A stretch of 64,000 nucleotides of DNA. Origin: Sphaerulina vaccinii. Lineage: Eukaryota > Ascomycota > Dothideomycetes > Mycosphaerellales > Mycosphaerellaceae. Shown here in pieces: positions 10,978 to 20,399 of the stretch; positions within the stretch are counted from its first letter, which is position 1; the number at the start of each line of letters is the position of its first letter. The DNA is taken from positions 1,116,001 through 1,180,000 of the forward strand of contig JAKUDP010000013.1 in the NCBI GenBank assembly GCA_022570795.1, in the 5' to 3' direction. The position numbers and the translations under genes were made by a program. The notes under the pieces are model-generated. The model did no database searches, was not told the DNA's origin, and worked only from the letters and a program-made list of their open reading frames with translations.

Positions 10978-12057
10978 ATGGCACTCTCTACCAGTCTACC
11001 ATCCTCCTCTTTCAGCACCCAAAGACTGAACAACACAACATTCCTGATCCAAGAACACGACGCCTATCGCGAGCAACCCTTCATCTATGTCAAGCTCCAT
11101 CCCAGGTACCCGGTCATAATTCTCTCCGATACAGGCTGCGATGAGCCCGATGCCAAACACAAGAAAGCAAAGTTCATCCACTTGCGAGACTACATCGAAA
11201 ACTTTCCCCTCCCCTGCAACAACGACAAACCACTCAACCCGGATTCCAAACTCAAGTACTTCATAATCTGCACGCACTGCCACTACGACCATATAGGCGG
11301 TATATCCCAATTCCTCGAAGGCGGCACCACAGAGATCATAGCTTCTGCTGCTGGAAGAGATTTCATAGAAGATGATGAAGACGACTCTCATTCTCTTCAT
11401 AAATTCATCGGAAAGCCTAAGCCGTTCTATTATGTAACGCATTGGGCTCAGGCTTTTGAGACTCTGTTCTGGACGGTCCGAGATAGAGAGCGAGATGTGG
11501 TGTTGCAATTTGACTTGGGTGTTATGTTTATTCAGCAGCCTGGTCATACGCCTGATTCTCTGGCTTGGTATGATCGGAGCGAGATGTGGTTGTATGTTGG
11601 TGATACGCTCTATGAAAGTGCTGGAGATGGTGGAGGGGAGAGTATTGTGTTTCCGCCCAATGGGAATCTTGTGGAGTGGGTTGTGAGTTTGAGGAAATTG
11701 TTGGTTCTTGTGAGGAGTGAGAATGCCAAATCCGAGGCCAAGGCAAGAGTGGAGAGTGAAGAGGAGGGCTGGGAGATGGTGGCGAAGAGGGTAAACTTGG
11801 CAGCTGGACATGTCACGCATTCCGCTGATGCCGAGGAGATCATCAAGAACGTCGACCAGTTCTTCTATCAGATCTTGCAGAAGAAGATTCCGGTCATCAG
11901 GAAGGAGTATCGCTGGAATGATGCGTACTATACCTGGACGCAGGAGGGTTGGGGTCTGTCCATGAGAGCGCCTCCGAGACTTGTGGACCAGGCCAGGGAC
12001 TTCTTCAACATTTACGGACCAGAGGATAGTGGCGGAGAGGCTTGGAAGTACATCTAG
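10978..12057 (+). CDS. Metallo-beta-lactamase-fold hydrolase
   Basis: A single-exon, 359-residue protein of the metallo-beta-lactamase superfamily, which hydrolyses esters, thioesters, lactones or phosphodiesters with two metal ions. The diagnostic HxHxDH metal site is THCHYDHIGG at about residues 97-106. The later ligands are the His in QQPGHTPDSLAW, the Asp in LYVGDTLYE and probably the His in AAGHVTHSADAEE. I chose the ATG at 10978 (MALSTSLPSSSF) because the open frame upstream has no ATG and no protein character. No signal peptide or membrane segment is evident, so it is probably cytosolic. A long charged insertion (NAKSEAKARVESEEEGW) sits before the last ligand. The substrate is unknown. 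The same frame stays open for 144 codons after the stop (see next feature). Confidence 0.88.
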   Translation: MALSTSLPSSSFSTQRLNNTTFLIQEHDAYREQPFIYVKLHPRYPVIILSDTGCDEPDAKHKKAKFIHLRDYIENFPLPCNNDKPLNPDSKLKYFIICTHCHYDHIGGISQFLEGGTTEIIASAAGRDFIEDDEDDSHSLHKFIGKPKPFYYVTHWAQAFETLFWTVRDRERDVVLQFDLGVMFIQQPGHTPDSLAWYDRSEMWLYVGDTLYESAGDGGGESIVFPPNGNLVEWVVSLRKLLVLVRSENAKSEAKARVESEEEGWEMVAKRVNLAAGHVTHSADAEEIIKNVDQFFYQILQKKIPVIRKEYRWNDAYYTWTQEGWGLSMRAPPRLVDQARDFFNIYGPEDSGGEAWKYI

Positions 12058-12489
12058 ATGCTTTTGGTGGGGATGTCGTCCCATATCTGCGGGATCTCAC
12101 GCTTCAAAATGGTTTCGGTGGCAGATTACCTGGACAGCAGCATGAGCACCGATGCTGAAGTCCTATCGCCAACGGCTCCGGCCACTGCGCCGTCCAATAG
12201 TGTGGACAGTGTCTGGCATTCTGTGTCCTGGACACTAATTACCAGGTCGCAATCTTGCGAACAACGGGAGTCCTTATTATCGATTGCCACCATCGACACC
12301 TACGCTGTGCGATGCGGTGTCTATTTGGATCCGAGGCTTTCACAGCTCGCAACGACAGCTATGGCGAACCAAAGTCCACTGACGATTCCTCAAACTAAAG
12401 CGACCATCATGCAAGTGCAAGCGGACAACATACCTTTTGAAGCGCAGGTTGCTCAGCTCATTGCCAATGGGGCTCCTCTTATACCTTGA
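12058..12489 (+). CDS. In-frame ORF directly after the metallo-hydrolase stop (doubtful)
   Basis: An ATG follows the TAG stop of the metallo-hydrolase gene with no gap, in the same frame, and the frame is open for 143 codons. The product is rich in Ser, Thr and Ala and I recognise no domain. It may be chance, a retained exon, a separate gene or a stop-readthrough extension. The stop context (TAG then ATG) is not the known fungal readthrough context TGA CTA, so readthrough is not favoured. Confidence 0.2.
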   Translation: MLLVGMSSHICGISRFKMVSVADYLDSSMSTDAEVLSPTAPATAPSNSVDSVWHSVSWTLITRSQSCEQRESLLSIATIDTYAVRCGVYLDPRLSQLATTAMANQSPLTIPQTKATIMQVQADNIPFEAQVAQLIANGAPLIP

Positions 12490-13585
12490 GGACCAGACAA
12501 CATTCAGATTCGCTATGTCGGCTCAAACAGATGTCATATCTGTTTTCATGGGCGTGTTGTTCTGGAGCCTGGTCGGCCTCTCTGCTACGACCCGGGAAGC
12601 GGAAGGCGCTACCACAGTACGCGCATAAACTCAGAGTCACTGCCTTGTCACTGTGCGTAAAGCCCCAAAGCAGAGTTGCATGGTGGACGATGTGACTGCT
12701 CATCGTCGACATTGTCTTCTGTATGCTCATCATAAACGCCGGTCTCCTCTTTCTGGTGGATGAGCTCCTTGCTGGCTCCTTTCCTCCAACAAGAAGACCT
12801 TCCGGCCAGGCATATTGCTTATAGAGAGAGAGACAGCAGTGATGGTTGGCTTGCCTGTCAAGAGCATATTGTTTCCGGCATGCATAACAGCACCGGACGA
12901 TTGACTTGCAGATGCAGAATGTCGCGCTTCGGCATCGGCGGTTGTAATATTGCTGTCGCGTTATCACCGGCCAGGTCATCGTTTCAGTGGTGGTGGCGAG
13001 CGAGGTCCGAGTGTCGTTGGCGCTGCGTGTGCCCATGTATCGCCCGTCGTTCTAATCCGTCTTGCTGTACGCCAGACTATTGACGTGATAGAACTCACTG
13101 CCGTGGTGAAAGACCGTTGACCGGAGTAGCTGATGATGTTCTCCGAGTACGAGGGACTTGTGGTGGGTGAGGCAAAAGGGCATGGCTGCTGTCGTCAAAA
13201 GGCTCTTAGTCCCTTCGTGGAGCAAAAGAATTTGGCTGCACACCACTAAGCCTGGGCGAACACAACGAGAATCGACCCTACGACTTCTACGTAACGATTA
13301 CAAGCAAGACAACTATGCACGCCGGAAGCAAAAGAAACTCTGGACACCCGTTAGGGTTCGAACGAAGAAAGAAAATGTTGAATTTTGCTTATAACAGGTA
13401 CTAACACAGTGCAAAGAGTGGCAAGGACCTGCAAGGTATGGGTATTGCTGACTGCTCAAGAAACGGAGTTGAATATAGAGATCTTACCAGGCTGCTCCCG
13501 CTGCTGAGGAGCCCTCTCTAGTTGCTGGCAAGCTGCGGACAGGGCACGGTGATGCCCCTCATCGTCGTTCACACCAGAACTTCAC
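12490..13585. other. Intergenic region, nothing convincing
   Basis: Several overlapping ORFs of 60-185 codons occur on both strands, including 12479-13036 on the minus strand. None shows a motif, repeat or exon signal that I can defend. Confidence 0.35.
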
Positions 13586-15225
13586 ATGTCTCAGGCAGCC
13601 TTGATCGATCGAGCCGCTTGGATGGCAAGCATGGCAACAAACAAGATCTTGCGGCTTTCTCGAGACACTTCTGGTTATTGTTATAGCAATCAGATCGCCA
13701 ACGAGTTCCTTCACCTTGCGAGAGAGCGCCACACCACGATATCGACTGTCCGCGAAGCCATGGCCCCGAACGATCACATTGGACCAGGCAAAGCCTTCAG
13801 AGATCAAGCGGAAGTCGATGCGGCTAGGGCTGAGTTCGACAGGGCGCGCGACTTCGAAGACGACGACGAAGAGAACGACCCGATCGATCCAAACAAGATC
13901 TTTTTGCGACCTGCTCCTCGTTCACCAGGCGCTCTCCGGCGCAATCTAGCTCTCTCGGAAGAAGAGCGGCGCCAGCAGATACCACCGCCCCCAGCAGCTT
14001 TACCTCACGCTGCGCCTCCATCTGCCAGGGAACATGATGTTAAGTACCGGTCAACGCTCTCCCGTGATCAGCATGCTGCTGCTCAGGACACCACTAGGAG
14101 GCTCGCATCGGAGAAGATGGCACTGGCAGAGAAGCAGCTTGCGAAATTTGAAGACACTCTACCTTCAAAAGGAGCCGCAAGATCAATGATTACACCAGAC
14201 TTCTTCCCGAAGAGCGATGCCACTGTGCAGGAGAGGCTCGACCTCATACCAGAAAAGACATTGACACAGAGAACGCTCGCGGACATCAAGCGAAAAAGGC
14301 CTGCAGTACCATCGACGATGTTCACCTCAGCGCCGCGACAGTCGCCACCAAAGGCAGTAGGGTGGGCCAGCGACAAACGAGAGAATGCGATGTTATACCC
14401 GATATCACCTTCAGGATCGCCACTGAAAGGGTCACCATTGAGTAAGTACGCTAGCTCTTCATATCCCTGAGTTCATGGTCTATTCAGACTGCCAATGACT
14501 GACGCGCCAGTAGGACAAGCAACCAGCCCACTCACGTTCGATCCATGGCCCACGCCTGGTCCAACGATAACCCCGTCTCAGCTACATCTGGTCCAAGCAC
14601 CGCGAAGTGGTGTTGATGGGCCTGGTCCAGCTACAGGCGACTTACGCGCACTTCGAGCCCAGCGTGACAGCGAGGGTAGCCAGCTTTCCGCCTCACCACA
14701 TCCTAATGGCGAGCCTACCGGCATACCACCACGAAAAATCTCACCGCCGACGTGAGACTCAACGGCCAATCACTACCATCTTCTCCTTCGCCTTTGTTGA
14801 CAAATGAGCCAGTAGGCCCGGATCCTCTACAAGCATTGCGAGCTCATCGTGACATAGTACATGGGCAGATTTCCGCTTTGCAATCGTCCCTAGAAGCATC
14901 AAGCCTCGCACCAGCAAACTTTACACTTAAGGATCAACACTTGCCACCCTCAACGTCGCTTCCGGCTCAACTTGAGCACATTCGATCGATCGATCCAGGT
15001 GCAATGGCATCTGTCGTACGAGGAGAGCTTGTTATCCGATCAGGTAGGAGCGAAGGAGGCGACGATCCGAGGTTCCGTGCTGTACAAGAAGCCGTAGCCC
15101 GAGCGTCTAAGCAAAAGGATCTGACCCCGGCCATCGATACACACAAGTCAGGAGGCAACCAACCAGAGCACGGTAATCAGGACAATGAGACGCAGGCTAC
15201 TATGGAGGAAGTCAACATGACTTAA
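13586..15225 (+). CDS. Hypothetical disordered protein, multi-exon, with a repeated motif
   Basis: I do not recognise this family. The ATG at 13760 (MAPNDHIGPGKAF) has a better start context than the first ATG at 13586. It is followed by a charged, Pro-rich, probably unstructured protein with an acidic stretch (FEDDDEENDPIDPNK) and a helical part (EKMALAEKQLAKFEDTL). Exon 1 ends at GSPL with GTAAGT near 14441. A ...GCCAG acceptor near 14512 gives IGQATSPLTFDPWPTPG. A second intron must lie between about 14676 and 14812, because the frame changes before VGPDPLQALRAHRDI; its ends are uncertain. LRALRAQRDS (about 14645) and LQALRAHRDI (about 14830) look like the product of an exon duplication, each preceded by a GCCAGTAGG acceptor. 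The last exon ends at 15225. The N-terminus and the second intron both need transcript support. Confidence 0.55.
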
Positions 15226-15525
15226 TCTAGCTTAGGAGGATACGAGAAGGAGGAAGCTCGAGACTTGATAAGAAGTGAACAGGAGAAGTCTTGGGGGCGC
15301 GAGCGACGAAACAGCGAACAGACTTTCTTCTCGGCATCGGAAGAAAGTCGCAGGTACAAAGACAATTGATGAGCTTCTCTATTCAATGTTTTTGAGCACC
15401 GCTCTGGTTCACAGGGTTAGCATGGCATCGCAGCAGATATTATGGTCAAAACAAGCACTGAGAATCTTCCAATGTGCCTATTCATTCATCACATATCTAT
15501 TCATCAGGTCTCTGTCTGTCGATAA

Positions 15526-17198
15526 TTACTGTCGAAATCTAATCTTCAACTCAGCCTGCTGATTAGGCACACTAGCCCCATTGATCAACATATTCGGCGG
15601 TCTTTCAGGCCCGTTCAACTCAACATCATAATTCATAACAATGTGAGCCAGCATGAGCTTCATCTCCTGACTGGCGAAGAACCGTCCAGGACAAGCATGT
15701 CTCGAATGGCCAAACCCTAACCACTCGTTGCCAACCGCGATCAACGCTGTGTTCTTCTGCTCGAGCACTTTCTGTAGATGTTCGGGATCAGCGCCAGCTT
15801 GCACCTTTTCAAGATAGTCTTCTCTCGGTCGGGAGAAACGGAAAGCGTCGAATTCATCTGGCTTCTCAGGATATGTTGTAGGATCTTGATGAATGTCATG
15901 GGTTGCGAAACCGATTCGGATGCCGTAGGGAATGTGTTGACCATCGCTCAAGGTAATACCTTGAGGATCTGTGACGATTCGCTTCAAGGAAGTGTCGCCT
16001 AGGTTGGAGATTCTCATACTTTCTCGAAGAGCGGAGTCTACGCGGACGAGTTTGTTGACTGCGTCTTTCGTCCAGACTCCATCGTATTCTGCTAGGACAC
16101 GTTCACATTCTTCGCGGAGACCGGCTACGAAGGCTTCACGATCTGGAGAGCCGTAGATGTCGAGGAGGACGTTTGTAGTTACCATCGAGGTTGTGTGGAT
16201 TGCTACCATGTTCAGGACTAGTAGGCGGCGGATGATGACATCTTCGTCGAGGTTCATGGGGTCGGTCTTCGCTAGTTCGACAGAGTCGATAAGAAGCCAT
16301 TGGAGAGCGTCGTTAGGTTCCTGATATGATGGGTCCTTGGTCTTGCTTTGTAGGTGTTGCAAGCGTTCCCGAATCTCAGGCATGGCAATGTCTTTGCAAA
16401 TTTGCAGGTGCTTTTTCACTTTGCGCGTAGTAATTGGAGCTACCACAGGATGAGACCAATTTGGGAACATTCGCATCAGACCGCCGCATGTGAAGACTGC
16501 AACGGCATATTCTCGTGTGCTTTCTAGGAATGCTGGAGTTCGGCAGAGCTTGGTGCCGCAGAAGACTCTGTTCGCCGCTCGACTGACTATCTTCATGCAC
16601 GTGGCATAAGCGTTGACGGAGATCTGCTCGTTTGGCTGTACTGGCCACTGTTGGTGCATGGCATCAACCAGCTCGATATATACGTCTGTCGTGAGGGTTG
16701 GAAGCTTGCGAGTAAGTTGACGTCGAACGATATCGATGTGTGGTCCGAAGCCATGAGGGCCGATCGTGTAGGATTGAGCTACGGACTCGTTGTTGATGGT
16801 GTGCGGATCAAGACGATCGTCGGTTATGCTCATGACCTCTTGCAATTTCGATGCTGGGAGGATGACGAGTGGTGGTGAGCTGAACTGTGGCAGAACGATG
16901 AATTTGCCACGCTTCAGATACTGTGCAGCATTAGCATCTTGTTACAAAGAAGGCATGGATGATCATCGCTCACTTCAGTGCCCGAGTAGAGCATTTCTCT
17001 TGTGTTTCTCAAAGTGCTGAACCCAGCACGGTATTGTGAAAACCATTGCTTCTTGAGGCCAACCCATTTCTGAGAGCTCAACCACTTTCCTTGTGTTGTG
17101 ATCAAAGGCAGAACAACAATGGAGAAGAAGATGTAAGCGACGAACACAGAGCCAGCCGACAAGGCCAGCTGTGCTGTTGAGATAGAGTCTTGCAACAT
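15526..17198 (-). CDS. Cytochrome P450 (HACPG-type fungal family)
   Basis: A microsomal heme-thiolate monooxygenase of 539 residues. Exon 1 (16974-17198) encodes an N-terminal membrane anchor (LALSAGSVFVAYIFFSIVVL). A 53-nt intron (16921-16973) joins LYSGTE to YLKRGKFIVLP. Exon 2 (15526-16920) carries VFCGTKLCR, the I-helix oxygen-binding stretch MVAIHTTS, the K-helix ExxR as ALRESMR, the meander with DEFDAFRFSRPRED, and the heme loop GFGHSRHACPGRFFA with axial Cys. The AIHTTS and HACPGRFFA wording is typical of fungal families that include ent-kaurene-oxidase-like and other secondary-metabolite P450s. It will need an NADPH P450 reductase. No terpene or polyketide synthase lies nearby, so the substrate cannot be inferred from context. 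Confidence 0.92.
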
Positions 17199-19690
17199 TG
17201 CGGGTGAGGCTTGTGGAGGATTGGAGGTGGCTTCGGCATTGCACTGTCTACGGCGTTGCTTGTATATGTAGGTACCAACATCTTCGTTGAATCGTCACTT
17301 CAGTGGACGTGCGTAGTTCGTGTCCTCCTGGCCCACCTCGTAAGTCTCGTATGCGGCTAATATCCACTTGAGACGTCGTCGTGCAACGCTAAACGTGTTT
17401 CAGCAGGAAAGCATGGCGCTAGCTTTGCACAACTCAGCCACACAAGCATAAATCGCCTGCACAAGCGTAGGTATAAGGGTAGACATAAGGATGTCCTTGT
17501 CTGGGCGGAAAAGTGATCCGATATACTCGCCACGGTTGTTACGCAAGTGTGCGTACTTGTAATTGCTTGCATGAAAGACTTGAAGGCCCGAAGCTCCGCG
17601 TACAAGTCATGCTTTCGAAGAAGGCAACTGAACCTCGCACGAAGAGACTGCAACTGTAGCAGACTGCTGCCACGGAACCGGAGGTTTTTGTGGAAGTCTT
17701 GTGCCGTTGCAATGTCGTGGCCAGCGTGCGATACATGTCCGCAGATTGATAGACGCTGCTGCTTCCCATCTAAACCTCGCACTCGTCCCGAAAACACCGG
17801 GTCGTTGTGATAGGCAATGCCGCAGTTGATCAAGTGGTTATGCAGTCTTGACCGATGTCACGCCGTTGCAGCGCGCCGAGGCCTTGGGAGGCCGCCCAGT
17901 ATCGTAGCGGTATAGACTGCAGCCGTGTGCATTGTTACGCTGTCCTGCGCAGCACTTCTGTACTTGGCAGCTTGTTCATGAGACCAGTGTCTTTTTGATG
18001 ATGATGACGAAGGGACGATGGTGGAAAGTGTGGCTGTTGAAGCCAAGAAGATCGACCAGCAAGCGTGCAGGTGAGAGGACCCCAGTCTCCACAAGGGACT
18101 TTCCCGTGCAAGGCAAACCCAAAGCGCACTTCATCATCGTTTATCCGCGAGCCGCAGATCTCTCTCAAACTTCTTCCTCTTCCTGTCTGCCACAACATCG
18201 GAACAAAGCTTCCGCTCAATCGCACAACGCACCACACTCTTGTGAACACCATCCACGCTCGAGTCCTCGAAGCCACCAACACCGGGTATGGCGAACGATA
18301 TGTCGAGAAACTGGAGGCCGAGTTGCTGTTTGTGCTGGCGAGCTTAATGCCCAGCTGAGTTGACCTCGATAGGTCATATCACGCCTGCTCGAGCGAAAGG
18401 ACCAGCAGAACATTGGTGACAGCACCTCGTGCTGTGGCGGTGGAGGTCAGTTGCGACCAGCTGAGCGCAGAGATGGCGATCCACGACTGAGGACTGCGCC
18501 AGAACGGCAGAGTCCTCAATGACCTTGACCCTTGCCAGGAAGCGGCGACTGATCGTGTGGTGGTACTGCTGCACGAAGCACCGGTGAGCTCTTCAAGTGC
18601 GCTGGTCTGCCGGAAGAATGGAAAGAGCAGTGGACTCGAGGAGATCGCTGCCACGACAAGCACCCAGTTCTGGAGCTGTTTCCGGTGGCCAGGCAAGCCA
18701 CCGCGAGTTCGTGGCATCGAGTTGATATCGCAGATCGAACGCGCTCTTGTCTATGCCATGGACCTAACCCACTACGCACCTTTCTTTGCCGGCGCAATAT
18801 CTTCTGAGTCGGAGGCCGGAACGATGAACGAGGAGCGAGCAACGAGTAGTGAGCAGCAAGTCTGTTCAGACTCATGGCAGGAACACTGGTCTCCATGTCC
18901 TTGAGACATTCTTACTCCGTACACTCAACCTTCGCAATTCGCCATCTTCGTCGACAGGCCGAACCCGTTATACGAACACAACTGTCTCTGCCACGAGCTG
19001 GACGGACTCAAGAGTTGACAGGAAAAGTAATGCGGCGAATCGAGTTTGGCGGTCGTGCCTGCAGAGCGAGCTTCGTTATAAGCCACTGTAAGGTAGGTCG
19101 AATGCCTTGGGCAGCCGAGATGCTTTTCTCACATGCTGAGCTTGGGCTGCATTCCCTTGCGCGAGTCCTAGGCACAACCCTGGAGCTGTACCAACCGAGG
19201 TGAGAACAACGAAACGCCCTTTCAGGTCAAGCATGTTCAACATATGCTGTGGCTGCAACGAAGATATCTTACATCAACGCAACAAGACGAAGTGAGAAGT
19301 GTGAGTCCTGCAAATTGATTGAAGTCGATAGTGGTATTCAGTACGGCTGCTATGGAGGTCTGGAACAATGTCGACCGAATCGCATCTCATGCGTCGCCTT
19401 TGCGTTCTCCATGTCGAATGAACTCCCGGAAACACAACCGAGCCAACAACAAGCGAGCAAGCCAGTAGCTGGTCCAGTAGAGCCTGGATATTCACTGCAC
19501 CAGGAGCACACTCCGCCTGAGACTGCTCTGACTCCATCTCATTCGATTGCAATGCATTGTCAAGTGCCAACTCCTTCCACTTCTGGCAGACTTGCTCGGC
19601 ATTCATGAGACTCTTGTGGTCCAGATGTTCGAAGATCGTGTATGAAAGCTCGACCGGGACCCTCTGATGTACCTGGACAACTCAATCTAT
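17199..19690. other. Gene-poor stretch, no supported gene
   Basis: There are many mutually overlapping ORFs of 60-158 codons on all frames, with no domain, no coherent exon chain and no preferred strand. This is probably the P450 promoter plus non-coding or decayed sequence. Confidence 0.4.
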
Positions 19691-19694
19691 GAGA

Positions 19695-20046
19695 TTGCCA
19701 CGCATCGACCACCGGATCTCGGCCTGCATCTTCATGCGGAGGGCTCAGGATCTCCTTCGAGTACCACATGTTCCGTGCCTGGTGTAGCGTCTTGCCCGAC
19801 ACACTAGTGTGGTCGACCCAGATACCATCGACGCGGTTGAGGGCAGTGTCAATGTAGTCCTTACGCCACGCATCGACCAATGGATCTCGGCCTGCATCTC
19901 CATAGCCTTGGATGCGTTGTAGCAGGACTGCTCTTGTGGGTAGTTGACGACCGAGACCAAGCTCTTGTGGGGTGTGGTCGACCCAAACACCATCGACGCA
20001 GTTGAGGGCGGTGTCGGTGTCGCCAGAGGAGTATCCCAGTGCTGCC
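19695..20046 (-). repeat. Divergent tandem duplication, ~165-168 bp period
   Basis: Two segments are repeated. CACGCATCGACC...GGATCTCGGCCTGCAT occurs at about 19699 and 19867, and GTGTGGTCGACCCA...ACCATCGACGC at about 19807 and 19972. On the minus strand the copies stay in one frame and encode two ~55-residue units sharing DTALN-x-VDG-x-WVDHT and DAGRDP-x-VDAW. The region sits directly downstream, on the minus strand, of the cyclin-like fragment. Confidence 0.75.
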
Positions 20047-20054
20047 AATCAGGA

Positions 20055-20375
20055 GACGCACACTACACGAATGCCGTGGCGAAGCAAGCTCTTCGGTCTT
20101 GGCCATTCCAGCTCGGACTGAAGCATACTCAGCATGAAGCGCTCAGCCTTGAGTAGCTCGTCGGCGGTGTATTCGATCACTACTGGTCTTCGTGAAGAGT
20201 GACCATGGTGTCATCCTCCTTCACTGCTCCTGAACGAACACGACGCAGCTCTTGCATGTGTCCACCTACACCAAGAAGCTCACCTATATGCGCACAAAGA
20301 GTGCGCACTGTGTTGCGTTATGTGTCGGTCCATCGATTGATGCCATCGATCAGAAAGGCAGTCTCTGACCGTCTT
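20055..20375 (-). pseudogene. Decayed B-type cyclin-like fragment
   Basis: On the minus strand the sequence reads EYTADELLKAERFMLSMLQ (about 20100-20175), followed by SELEWPRPKSLLRHG. This strongly recalls the fungal B-type cyclin box (DELLKAERFMLSML-x-ELGWPGPMSFLRR). The differences include Gly to Glu, Gly to Arg and Arg to His, all of which need only single transitions. Upstream on the same strand, FLIDGINRW (about 20340) and GELLGVGG (about 20270) look like remnants of earlier cyclin-box parts, but they are separated by stop codons and frame changes. No full cyclin can be assembled. I infer a pseudogene or an old duplicated fragment of a mitotic cyclin gene. Confidence 0.5.
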
Positions 20376-20399
20376 CGATGCAGTTTAGTAATGCGAGAT

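Noticed and set aside
10996..12084. A 362-codon minus-strand ORF
   Set aside because: It is antisense to the metallo-hydrolase, which carries the real HxHxDH motif.
17357..17833. A 158-codon minus-strand gene
   Set aside because: The composition looks random, with no conserved pattern and no supporting splice or start context.
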